Below, piece after piece: positions 28,344-37,021 of a stretch of 40,067 nucleotides of DNA. The notes below the pieces were generated by a model, which was given only the letters and a program-made list of their open reading frames with translations, was not told the origin of the DNA and searched no databases. The translations under genes were made by a program, and so were the position numbers. This DNA comes from Actinomycetales bacterium (GTDB lineage: Bacteria; Actinomycetota; Actinomycetes; Actinomycetales; Quadrisphaeraceae): the NCBI GenBank assembly GCA_022701985.1, contig JAKONK010000235.1:1-40067 (forward strand). Direction: 5' to 3'. Each line of letters opens with the position of its first letter. Positions within the stretch are counted from its first letter, which is position 1.

Positions 28344-29119
28344 GCGCGGGCTCCAGCGGTGGTGGTCAGTGCGTCGCGGACCAGGGAGAGCAGCGCCTCG
28401 ACGCCCTCCTCCAGGGTCCCGGAGTTGTCGAGGACGACGACGCCGTCGGCGGCCTCGGTGAAGGAGGCGACGGTGGAGTCGTCGCGGTCGCGCCGCACCA
28501 CCTCGTCGCGGGTGGCCTCGACGGCGGCGGCGTCAGCCGCGCCGTGCAGCTCCAGGGCGCGGCGGGCCAGGCGGCGGGCCTCGTCGACCACCACCAGCAC
28601 GCGCACGGGGGCGTCGGGGGCGACCACGGTGGTCAGGTCGCGGCCCTCGGCCACCACCCCGCGCAGCGCGGCCTGCGCGGCCAGGGCGGCGCGCTGGCGG
28701 CGGATGAGCTCGGAGCGGACCTCGAGGTTGGTGGCCACGGCGCTCACGGCGGCGGAGATGCGGCTCTCGCGGACGGCCGCGGTGACGTCGGTGCCGCGCA
28801 CCACGACGTAGGGCTTCTCGGGGTCGGTGCCGACCTTCAGGTCGAGGCCCCGGGCCAGCCCGGCGACGGCCTCGGCGGAGCCGGCGTCGCGGTCGGCCGA
28901 CAGGTCGACGCCGTCGGCCAGGGCCGCCCACGTCACGGCGCGGTAGAAGGCGCCGGTGTCGAGGTACCCGGCGCCGAGGGCGGCGGCGGCGCGGCGGCAC
29001 AGCGTGGACTTGCCCGAGCCGGAGGGACCGTCGACGACGACCACGAGGCCCCTGGCGGGCGCGGCGGAGCTGTCGTCGAGGAGCGGGGAGGGCACCTCAG
29101 AAGGGTAGTCGGCTCCCAC
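28340..29119 (-). CDS. cmk: (d)CMP kinase
   Basis: [43 protein letters not shown] overlap with der. An alternative GTG start is at 29095. Confidence 0.95.
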   Translation of the reverse strand: MGADYPSEVPSPLLDDSSAAPARGLVVVVDGPSGSGKSTLCRRAAAALGAGYLDTGAFYRAVTWAALADGVDLSADRDAGSAEAVAGLARGLDLKVGTDPEKPYVVVRGTDVTAAVRESRISAAVSAVATNLEVRSELIRRQRAALAAQAALRGVVAEGRDLTTVVAPDAPVRVLVVVDEARRLARRALELHGAADAAAVEATRDEVVRRDRDDSTVASFTEAADGVVVLDNSGTLEEGVEALLSLVRDALTTTAGARA

Positions 29120-29162
29120 CGGCGACCCCGACCACCTCCGACCGACCGCCTAGCCTGGGCGC

Positions 29163-30035
29163 GTGGTCCTCCCCGTCCCCCCCGCAGCAGGTCACGACCC
29201 CGCCGACGACACCGCCGACGACGTCGAGGAGGCCCTCGCCTTCGTCGGGGAGCTGGTGAGCCGGCTGGGACGCGTCGCCGCCCGGCGCCAGGCGAGCGCC
29301 GTCGAGCAGCGCAAGCCCGCGGCCGCCCTCACCGGCTCGGTGGTCACCGACGTCGACCTCGACCTCGAGCGCGCCGTCGACGACGCGCTGCGCGAGCGCT
29401 TCCCCCTCGACGGCCTGATCGGCGAGGAGGGCGCCGACCGGCCCCCCGCCGACCCCGCCACCGGGCGCACCTGGGTGGTCGACCCCGTCGACGGGACCCT
29501 GAACTTCGCGCGCCGCCTCGGACCGTGGTCGGTGGTCGTCTCCGCCTGGCGCGGCCCGCGCGAGCGCCCGCTGGTGGAGTCCGTGGCCGTGTGGACCGGC
29601 GGCCACCTGTACACGGCCGCCGCCGGCCGCGGCGCGTTCGTGCGCGTCGACGGCGAGGACGGCGTCCCCGGCCCCGCCCGCCGGCTGCAGCTGTCCGGCG
29701 AGGCGGAGGCCGGCGGCGTGGTCCGCGCCGGCGCCGCGCTGCTCGGCGAGGTCGGCCGCGCGGGCTGGCTGCCGAAGGTGACCGAGAGCTCGGCCTCGGA
29801 GATCGCCTCGGTGGCCGACGGCCGCGTCATGGGCACCCTGCGCCTCGGCGGCGACCGCCGCGACCTGCACGGCCCGGCGCTGCTCGTGTCCGAGGCGGGC
29901 GGCGCCGTCGTCCCCCTCGACGGCGAGCCCCTCTCGGGGACCACCCGCCGGATGGTGGTGGCCCACCCCGGCGCCGTCGACGCGCTGGTCGCCCTGGCCT
30001 CCGAGCACCTCCCGACGGCCGGCCCGTCCGACTGA
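29163..30035 (+). CDS. Inositol monophosphatase family protein
   Basis: GSVVTDVDLDLERAVDDAL, LIGEEGADRP, WVVDPVDGTLNFARRLGPWSVVVS, DRRDLHGPALLVSEAGGAVV. Confidence 0.92.
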   Translation: MVLPVPPAAGHDPADDTADDVEEALAFVGELVSRLGRVAARRQASAVEQRKPAAALTGSVVTDVDLDLERAVDDALRERFPLDGLIGEEGADRPPADPATGRTWVVDPVDGTLNFARRLGPWSVVVSAWRGPRERPLVESVAVWTGGHLYTAAAGRGAFVRVDGEDGVPGPARRLQLSGEAEAGGVVRAGAALLGEVGRAGWLPKVTESSASEIASVADGRVMGTLRLGGDRRDLHGPALLVSEAGGAVVPLDGEPLSGTTRRMVVAHPGAVDALVALASEHLPTAGPSD

Positions 30036-30051
30036 CCGGCACCGCGAGGGG

Positions 30052-31212
30052 CTAGTCGACCAGGGCCCACCCGAGGTCGCGCAGCGCCGCCTCCAGCGGG
30101 GTGCGCGCAGCAGGCAGCACCGACACCTCGGCGAGCCCGACGGGCTGCTCCGGGGAGTGCTCCAGGCGCAGGTCCTCGAGGTTGACACCGGCGGCGCCGA
30201 CGTCGTGCAGGAGCCGCGCGAGCTCGCCGGGGGCGTCGGGCACCAGCACGGTGACCACCGCGTAGGAGGTGGGTGCGCTGCCGTGCTTGCCGGGCACCCG
30301 GGCCCGGCCCGCGCCGCCGTCGGCGATCAGCTGGGCGACGGCGGCCAGCGCCCCCGGCGACGTCGCGGCCGCGTCGTGCGCGTCCTCGACGCGGTCCAGC
30401 TGCTCCAGGGCCGCGAGCACGCCGTCGAGGTCGTCGCGCAGGTCGCGCAGCACGGCGGCCACGGGGCCGGCGTTCGCCCCGAGGATCTGCACCCACAGCG
30501 CGGGGTCGGACTCGGCGATGCGGGTGACGTCGCGCAGCCCCTGCCCGGCGAGCTCCACGGCCGGCTCGGGCGCCCGGCGCAGCCGCGCGGCCACCAGCGA
30601 GGCGGCCACCTGCGGCACGTGGGAGACCAGCGCCACCGCCTCGTCGTGCGCGCCGGCCTCCATCACCACCGGTGCGGCGCCGAGGTCGTCGGCGAGGGCC
30701 CGGACGGCGGCGAGGGCCCGGGGGGACGACGACGGCGTGGGGCAGAGCACCCAGGGGCGTCCCGCGAAGAGCGTGCCGCGGGCGGCGACGGCCCCGGAGC
30801 GCTCGCGCCCGGCCATCGGGTGGCTGCCCACGTACCTCGCCAGCGCCTCCGGAGCGCCTCCCCCGTCTGCCCCACCGGCCGCCAGCAGCCGCCGCAGCTC
30901 GGTCAGCACGGTGAGCTTGACGCTGGCCACGTCGGTGACGACCGCCTCCGGCCAGGTCTGGAGCTGCTCGGCGACGACGGAGGCGGTCACGTCGGGCGGC
31001 GCCGCGACCACGACCAGCGCCGGCGGCGCCTCGTCCCGCGCGCGCAGGCGGCCCGCGCCCAGGTCGCGGGCGAGCGCCGCGGCCGTGGGCGAGGGGTCGG
31101 CGAGGGTCACGTCGACGCCTCGGGCGCGCAGCGCGAGGGCCGCGCTGGCGCCGAGCAGGCCGGTGCCGACGACGTGCACCGGTCCGGCGGTGCGGGCTCC
31201 CAGGGGGCTCAC
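30052..31212 (-). CDS. tyrA: Prephenate dehydrogenase with C-terminal ACT-like domain
   Basis: VHVVGTGLLGASAALALRARGVDVTLADPSP; VTDVASVKLTVLTEL; YVGSHPMAGRERSG; C-terminal VVTVLVPDAPGELARLLHDVGAAGVNLEDLRLEHSP. Confidence 0.93.
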   Translation of the reverse strand: MSPLGARTAGPVHVVGTGLLGASAALALRARGVDVTLADPSPTAAALARDLGAGRLRARDEAPPALVVVAAPPDVTASVVAEQLQTWPEAVVTDVASVKLTVLTELRRLLAAGGADGGGAPEALARYVGSHPMAGRERSGAVAARGTLFAGRPWVLCPTPSSSPRALAAVRALADDLGAAPVVMEAGAHDEAVALVSHVPQVAASLVAARLRRAPEPAVELAGQGLRDVTRIAESDPALWVQILGANAGPVAAVLRDLRDDLDGVLAALEQLDRVEDAHDAAATSPGALAAVAQLIADGGAGRARVPGKHGSAPTSYAVVTVLVPDAPGELARLLHDVGAAGVNLEDLRLEHSPEQPVGLAEVSVLPAARTPLEAALRDLGWALVD

Positions 31213-31219
31213 CGGGGGG

Positions 31220-31591
31220 TCACTGGGCGATGTCGCGGCGCAGCGCCACCGCGCCGCGCAGGTACACGTGCTGCACCTCGCTGCGCTCCAGCGGGGTCTG
31301 GGCGAGCGCCATGAGCCGCACCACGCGGGGCATGGCGCCGGCGACGTCGACCTCCACCGCGCACATGAGGGGCACGTCTCCCAGGCCGAGCTCGCGCGCG
31401 GCGACCGCGGGGAACTCCGAGGTCAGGTCGGGGGTGCAGGTGAAGACCATGTTGACGAGGTCGTCGGTGGAGAGCCGGTTGGCCTCGAGCACGGCGGTCA
31501 CCAGCTCGCGCGTCGCGGCGAGCAGGTGCTCGCGCTCGTCGACGTCGAGCTGCACGGCTCCCCGCACCGCGCGCAGCGACGGGGGCGCCAT
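31220..31591 (-). CDS. aroH: Chorismate mutase, AroH type
   Basis: LRAVRGAVQLDVDEREHLLAATRELVTAVLEANRLSTDDLVNMVFTCTPDLTSEFPAVAARELGLGDVPLMCAVEVDVAGAMPRVVRLM. Confidence 0.93.
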   Translation of the reverse strand: MAPPSLRAVRGAVQLDVDEREHLLAATRELVTAVLEANRLSTDDLVNMVFTCTPDLTSEFPAVAARELGLGDVPLMCAVEVDVAGAMPRVVRLMALAQTPLERSEVQHVYLRGAVALRRDIAQ

Positions 31592-32586
31592 CAGCGCCCG
31601 CCCTGGCCGCGGCGCTGCTTGGCCCCGGCCACCCGCCCGGCGGTGCGCCCGGTCTTGGCGGCCTTCGCGGCGCGGGCCGCCTTGGAGGCACCGGTGCTGC
31701 GGCGCTTGTCGGCGGTGACGACCTCGATGCCGCGGCGGTCGGGGGCCTTGGCCACCGGGCGGCTGCCCTTGGGGCGCCGCACGCGCTGACCGGGCTGGCT
31801 GCCCGGGCCGGCGCTGCGCAGCTGGGAGACCTCCTCGCGGGTGAGCGAGCGGGTCACCCCGGGCCGCAGGTCGCCGAGCTGGATCGGGCCGATGGCGGTG
31901 CGGGCCAGGCGGATGACCGGGTAGCCGACCTCCTCCAGCATGCGGCGCACCACGTGCTTGCGGCCCTCGTGAAGGACGATCTCGACGAACGCCTTGCCGG
32001 GCAGGGAGTCGACCAGGCGGAAGGAGTCGGCGCGGGCGATGCCGTCCTCCAGCTCCACGCCGTCGCGCAGCTGCTTGCCGATGCCGCGCTCGACGGGGCC
32101 GTTGACCTCGGCGACGTAGGTGCGGGGCACCTCGAAGGACGGGTGCTGCAGCCGGTGGGCGAGGTCGCCGTCGTTGGTGAGCAGGATCAGGCCCTCGGTG
32201 TCGACATCGAGGCGCCCGACGTGGAAGAGCCGCACGCCCTGCTCGGTGCGGTCGTCGAGGATGTCGGCGAGGGTGAGGCGGCCCTCGGCGTCGGACATCG
32301 CCGAGAGGTACCCGCGCGGCTTGTTCATCGCCAGGTAGACCTTCGAGGTGTCGAGCTGCAGCAGCATCCCGTCGACCTCGACCTGGGCGGTGGCGGGGTC
32401 GACGCGGACGCCCTGGTCGCGGACCAGCTCGCCGTCGACGCGGACGCGTCCCTGGGCGATCATCTGCTCGCACGCGCGGCGCGAGCCGAGACCGGCGCCG
32501 GCGAGCACCTTCTGCAGGCGGACGCCGTCGGGGTCGTGGGGATCGCGGCTGTCGTCGCGGCTGTCGTCGCGGCCGGTGGTGCTCAT
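31591..32586 (-). CDS. 23S rRNA pseudouridine synthase (RluB/RsuA family)
   Basis: S4 domain VRLQKVLAGAGLGSRRACEQMIAQGRVRVDG; VGRLDVDTEGLILLTNDGDLAHRLQHPS; basic low-complexity C-terminal tail. Confidence 0.94.
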   Translation of the reverse strand: MSTTGRDDSRDDSRDPHDPDGVRLQKVLAGAGLGSRRACEQMIAQGRVRVDGELVRDQGVRVDPATAQVEVDGMLLQLDTSKVYLAMNKPRGYLSAMSDAEGRLTLADILDDRTEQGVRLFHVGRLDVDTEGLILLTNDGDLAHRLQHPSFEVPRTYVAEVNGPVERGIGKQLRDGVELEDGIARADSFRLVDSLPGKAFVEIVLHEGRKHVVRRMLEEVGYPVIRLARTAIGPIQLGDLRPGVTRSLTREEVSQLRSAGPGSQPGQRVRRPKGSRPVAKAPDRRGIEVVTADKRRSTGASKAARAAKAAKTGRTAGRVAGAKQRRGQGGR

Positions 32587-33170
32587 GCGGGGCTCCTGTC
32601 GTCGAGGGCCTCGAGGAGGTCGTCGACCTCCGTGTCGGCCGGGAGGTGCGGCGCCAGCGGAGGGAGGTCCTCGAGGGTGTCGACCCCGATCTTCTCCAAG
32701 AACGAGGTGGTCGTGCGATACAGGGTGGCCCCTGAGCCCTCCTCGCGCCCCGCCTCGGCCACCAGGCCGCGCACCAGGAGGGTCCGCACGACCGAGTCGA
32801 CGTCGACCCCGCGGACCGCCGCGACCCGCGCGCGGGTCACCGGCTGGGTGTAGGCGACGACGGCGAGGGTCTCCAGCGCGGCCCGCGACAGGCGCGCCGA
32901 GGCCGCCTCCCCGGTGAAGGCGGCGACCAGCGCCGCGGCGTCGGGCCGGCTCCAGATCCGCCACCCGCCGGCCGCGGCGCGCAGCTCGAACCCGCGCTGC
33001 TCGGCGCGGTAGGCGGCGGCGAGCGCCTCGAGCTCGCCGGCCACCTCGGTCTCGGGGACGCCGAGGCCCTCGGCGAGCTCGGCGGCGGACACCGGGGCCT
33101 CCACGACCATGAGGACGGCCTCCAGCGCGGCGCGCAGCCCCCCGGGCAGCTGCTCCACGTCCTCGCTCAC
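32583..33170 (-). CDS. scpB: Segregation and condensation protein ScpB
   Basis: LRAALEAVLMVVEAPVSAAELAEGLGV; LSRAALETLAVVAYTQPVTRARVAAVRGVDVDSVVRTLLVRGLVAEAGREEG. Confidence 0.95.
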   Translation of the reverse strand: MSEDVEQLPGGLRAALEAVLMVVEAPVSAAELAEGLGVPETEVAGELEALAAAYRAEQRGFELRAAAGGWRIWSRPDAAALVAAFTGEAASARLSRAALETLAVVAYTQPVTRARVAAVRGVDVDSVVRTLLVRGLVAEAGREEGSGATLYRTTTSFLEKIGVDTLEDLPPLAPHLPADTEVDDLLEALDDRSPA

Positions 33171-34168
33171 GAGACGCCCTCGCGCAGGTCGACGACGACC
33201 CGCCAGGTCACGAGCAGCGGCTCGTCGGGGCGGGCCTGCTCCAGGTCGACCTCACCGCGCCGGTAGAGCTCGAGCACGGCCAGGAACCTGCCCACCACCC
33301 ACACGGTGCCCGGGGGGCCGGTGAGCGGGTCGGTGAGGAGGTCGGTGAGGAGGTCGGAGAACGGCACGGGCACCCCGGGCGCGGCGCCGTGGCGCTCCTG
33401 CAGCCGTTCGCGCAGCGCCTCGACCTGCTCGGGGAGGCTGACGACGGGGGCGTGCAGGTGCTCGACGTCGACGGCCTCGGGCGGGCGCCCGGCGGCGGCC
33501 AGGGCCCCGGCGGCGAGGGCGGCCAGCTGCTCCGGCGTGGTGGGCAGCACCAGCTCGGGCAGGGCCCGCCGCACGTCGTCGTCCGCGGTCCCCGCGCCTC
33601 CGGGACGGGGGCTCGACAGCGCCCCCTGCGCGAGCCGGTCGGCGAGCACCCCGCCCACCCGGGCGTAGGCGCGGTGCTGGAGCAGGCGGGCGAAGAGCAG
33701 GTCGCGCGCCTCCACCAGGGCGAGCGCGTCGGCGTCGGGCTCGGCGCCCTCCTCGGCGGGCAGCAGCCGTGCCGCCTTGAGGTCGAGCAGGGTGGCGGCG
33801 ACCACGAGGAAGCCGCTGGCCTGCCCCAGCGCCGCGGCCGAGGAGCCGTCCTCGCGGTCGGCGCGGGCGAGCATCCGGCGCAGGTGGGCGATGAACTCGT
33901 CGGTGACGGCGGCGAGCGCCACCTCGGTGATCTCCAGGCGCCGGCGCGAGATCAGACCCAGCAGCAGGTCGAACGGCCCGGAGAAGTTCTCCAGGTGGAC
34001 GTCGAAGGCGGGGGCGTCGCGGTCGGTGAGGACGCCCCCCGGCGTGCTCCCGGGGGCCTGCTCGCTGCTGGTGCGCGGGGCGGGGAGCACCCCGGTGTCC
34101 CCCCCGGCCTCAGGCCGAGGCACCGCGGGCGACGAGCTCGCGCGCGAGGCGGCGGTAGGACTCGGCAC
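33167..34168 (-). CDS. scpA: Segregation and condensation protein ScpA
   Basis: FDVHLENFSGPFDLLLGLISRRRLEITEVALAAVTDEFIAHLR; ends VTFLAVLELYRRGEVDLEQ-like. The longest ORF overlaps parA by 59 nt; GTG near 34090 is a plausible true start. Confidence 0.93.
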   Translation of the reverse strand: MPSPTAASRASSSPAVPRPEAGGDTGVLPAPRTSSEQAPGSTPGGVLTDRDAPAFDVHLENFSGPFDLLLGLISRRRLEITEVALAAVTDEFIAHLRRMLARADREDGSSAAALGQASGFLVVAATLLDLKAARLLPAEEGAEPDADALALVEARDLLFARLLQHRAYARVGGVLADRLAQGALSSPRPGGAGTADDDVRRALPELVLPTTPEQLAALAAGALAAAGRPPEAVDVEHLHAPVVSLPEQVEALRERLQERHGAAPGVPVPFSDLLTDLLTDPLTGPPGTVWVVGRFLAVLELYRRGEVDLEQARPDEPLLVTWRVVVDLREGVS

Positions 34169-34997
34169 CGGAGTGCTCGGGCGCGTAGGTGGTGATCGGC
34201 TCCCCGGCGACCGAGGCGTCGGGGAACTTGACGGTGCGGCCGATGACCGTGTCGAAGAGGGTGTCTCCGAAGGCCTCCACGACGCGGGCGATGACCTCGC
34301 GGGAGTGCAGGGTCCGCGCGTCGTACATCGTGGCGAGGATGCCGTCGATGGCGAGGGCCGGGTTGAGGCGGTCCTGCACCTTCTCGATGGTCTCCACCAG
34401 CAGCGCCACGCCGCGCAGCGCGAAGAACTCGCACTCGAGCGGGATGAGCACGCCGTGGGCGGCGGTGAGGGCGTTGACCGTGAGCAGGCCCAGGGAGGGC
34501 TGGCAGTCGACCAGGACGACGTCGTAGTCGTCGGTGCCGGTGCGCAGCGCCCGCGCGAGCGCCTGCTCGCGGGCCACCTCGCCCACCAGCTGCACCTCGG
34601 CGGCGGACAGGTCGATGTTCGCGGGCAGGATGTCGACGCCGGGCAGCCGGGTGGGGACGACGACGTCGGCCACGGAGGCGCGGCGGTCCATCAGCAGCGT
34701 GTAGACGCTGTGCTGCAGCTCGTGGGGGTTGACGCCCAGGCCGACCGACAGCGCGCCCTGGGGGTCGAAGTCGACCAGGAGCACCTTGCGCCCGTACTCC
34801 GCGAGCGCCGCGCCGAGGTTGATGGTGGACGTCGTCTTGCCGACGCCGCCCTTCTGGTTGCACATCGCGATGATGCGCGCCGGACCGTGGCCGGACAGGG
34901 CCGGAGGGACCGGGAAGTCGACGAGGGGACGGCCCGTGGGACCCAGCAGGCCCTGCGCAGGAGGCTGCGCGCCGCGGGCCTGGAGGTCGCTCGTCAT
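34110..34997 (-). CDS. ParA family ATPase
   Basis: IIAMCNQKGGVGKTTSTINLGAALAEYGRKVLLVDFDPQGALSVGLGV deviant Walker A; VVLVDCQPSLGLLTVNAL. Confidence 0.95.
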   Translation of the reverse strand: MTSDLQARGAQPPAQGLLGPTGRPLVDFPVPPALSGHGPARIIAMCNQKGGVGKTTSTINLGAALAEYGRKVLLVDFDPQGALSVGLGVNPHELQHSVYTLLMDRRASVADVVVPTRLPGVDILPANIDLSAAEVQLVGEVAREQALARALRTGTDDYDVVLVDCQPSLGLLTVNALTAAHGVLIPLECEFFALRGVALLVETIEKVQDRLNPALAIDGILATMYDARTLHSREVIARVVEAFGDTLFDTVIGRTVKFPDASVAGEPITTYAPEHSGAESYRRLARELVARGASA

Positions 34998-35034
34998 GGG
35001 TCGCAAGACTACCCCGGGTGACCGGCTGGACGGG

Positions 35035-36039
35035 TCAGCCGAGGGCCCTCGGGTGGGCCGCGGCGTACACCTCGCGCAGGGCCTCGGCGGTGACCATCGT
35101 GTAGATCTGCGTGGTCGTGACGCTGGCGTGGCCGAGCAGCTCCTGGACGACGCGGACGTCGGCGCCGCCCTCCAGCAGGTGGGTGGCGAAGGAGTGGCGC
35201 AGGGTGTGCGGGCTGACGGGGTGCTCGGTGCTGCCGACGCCGGCGCGCTCGGCCGCGGCGCGCAGCACCGCCCAGGCGCTCTGGCGGGAGAGCCGATCTC
35301 CGCGGGTGTTGAGGAACAGCGCGCTGGTGGCGGTGCCGGACGCGGCCCCCTGCACGAGCCCGGGGCGGGAGCGCACCAGGTAGGCCTCCAGGGCCGCGAC
35401 GGCGTAGGAGCCGAGCGGCACCACGCGCTCCTTGCCGCCCTTGCCGCGCAGGCGCAGGAGCGCTCCCTCGGTGCTCTCGCGGCCCAGCGCCTGGGCGGGC
35501 AGGTCGTCGACGTCGAGGCCGACCGCCTCGCTGATGCGGGCACCGGTGCCGTAGAGCACCTCGAGCAGGGCGCGGTCGCGCAGCGGCAGCGGACCCTCAC
35601 CGGTGCCGGCCGCCTCCAGGAGGGCGAGGACGTCGGCGACGGGCACGGCCTTCGGCAGGCGGCGCGGGGTGGAGGGCGGGCGCACCGCGGCGGCCGGGTC
35701 GGCGCTGGTGGCGCCCTCGAGGGCGCTGAAGCGGTGCCAACCGCGGACGGCGACGACGGCGCGGGCGGCCGAGGCCGCGGAGAGCGCGGCGCCCGGCCCC
35801 GGAGCGGGCCCGTACTCACCGGTGCGCAGCGCCTGGAGGTGCGCGCTGACGTCGGCCTCGCCCACGGCGGCCAGCTCGGTGCGGCCCTGGGCGCGCAGCC
35901 AGGCGGTGTAGCGCTCAAGGTCTCGTCGGTAGGCGGCGAGGGTGTTCTCGGCCAGGCCCCGCTCGACCCGCAGGTGCGCCAGGTACTGCCCCAGCGCCCT
36001 GCTCAAGGCGTCGCTGGCCGTGAGCACCTGCACCCCCAC
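35035..36039 (-). CDS. xerD: Site-specific tyrosine recombinase XerD
   Basis: [90 protein letters not shown] with intact catalytic residues. Confidence 0.95.
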   Translation of the reverse strand: MGVQVLTASDALSRALGQYLAHLRVERGLAENTLAAYRRDLERYTAWLRAQGRTELAAVGEADVSAHLQALRTGEYGPAPGPGAALSAASAARAVVAVRGWHRFSALEGATSADPAAAVRPPSTPRRLPKAVPVADVLALLEAAGTGEGPLPLRDRALLEVLYGTGARISEAVGLDVDDLPAQALGRESTEGALLRLRGKGGKERVVPLGSYAVAALEAYLVRSRPGLVQGAASGTATSALFLNTRGDRLSRQSAWAVLRAAAERAGVGSTEHPVSPHTLRHSFATHLLEGGADVRVVQELLGHASVTTTQIYTMVTAEALREVYAAAHPRALG

Positions 36040-36073
36040 GCCTCGCCCACGTCCGCCAGCCTAGGGGCAGGCT

Positions 36074-37021
36074 GTGACCGTGCCCCCCTCTCGCGGCGAC
36101 CGCCGGACCCGCCGCCCCACCAGCACCGCCCCGGCGGCACCGCCCCCGCCCGAGGGACGCTTCGTGACCACCACCGGCCAGGTGGAGTGGGTCCGCGAGC
36201 GCGACGACGGCGCGTGGACGCTCTACGTGAACGGGGTGCCGAGCTCCCCGCTGCGCGCGGGGGCCCCGGAGGTCCTGGACTTCGAGTACCTGCAGTGGAT
36301 GGCCGACTGCGTGCGGCTCGCCCTGCCCCCCGAGGGGCCCGCCGGTGGGGGCGCGCCGCTGCGGGCGGTGCACCTGGGCGGCGGGGCGTGCGCCCTGCCC
36401 CGGCACCTCGCGGCGGTGCGCGCGGGGGTGGGCGGCACCCGGCAGGTGGTGGTGGAGCTGGACGCCGAGCTGGTGGCCCGGGTGCGGGAGTGGGTGGACC
36501 TGCCGCGGGCCCCCGAGCTGCGCATCCAGGCCGGTGACGCCCGCGCCGGGCTGGCGGCGCGCCGCGACGCCTCGGCCGACCTGGTGGTGCGCGACGTGTT
36601 CGCCGGCGACTCCACGCCCCGGCACGTGGTCACCGCCGAGTTCACCGCCGAGGTGGCCCGGGTGCTGGACCCCGCGCGGGGCGGGGGCCTCTACCTGGCG
36701 AACGCCGTCGACAGGACGTCGCCGGTGGGCCTGAAGGCCGAGGTCGCGACGCTGCTGTCGGTGTTCCCGCACGTCGCGGCGGCGCTGGAGCCGGGGGTGC
36801 TGCGGGGGCGCCGCCACGGCAACGCGGTGCTGCTGGCCAGCCACGCGCCGCTGCCGCTCGCCGAGCTCACCCGGGCCCTGGGCGCCGGGGCCGCGGTGGC
36901 GCGGGTGCTCCACGGCGACGCGCTCACCGCGCTGGTGGCGGGCGCCGCCGTGGTGCACGACCCCCCGGGCGAGGCAGCTGCTCCCGTCACTCCGCCCGGA
37001 GGTGCACCAGGGTCACCGTGA
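36074..37021 (+). CDS. Spermidine synthase-like (class I methyltransferase fold) protein
   Basis: VNGVPSSPLRAGAPEVLDFEYLQWM; LRAVHLGGGACALPRHLAAV; VVELDAELVARVREWVDL; SADLVVRDVFAGDSTPRHVVTAEF. Confidence 0.85.
   Translation: MTVPPSRGDRRTRRPTSTAPAAPPPPEGRFVTTTGQVEWVRERDDGAWTLYVNGVPSSPLRAGAPEVLDFEYLQWMADCVRLALPPEGPAGGGAPLRAVHLGGGACALPRHLAAVRAGVGGTRQVVVELDAELVARVREWVDLPRAPELRIQAGDARAGLAARRDASADLVVRDVFAGDSTPRHVVTAEFTAEVARVLDPARGGGLYLANAVDRTSPVGLKAEVATLLSVFPHVAAALEPGVLRGRRHGNAVLLASHAPLPLAELTRALGAGAAVARVLHGDALTALVAGAAVVHDPPGEAAAPVTPPGGAPGSP

Noticed and set aside
26652-28811. 719-aa + strand ORF over der and cmk
   Set aside because: Antisense shadow without family motifs, covering two well-supported genes.
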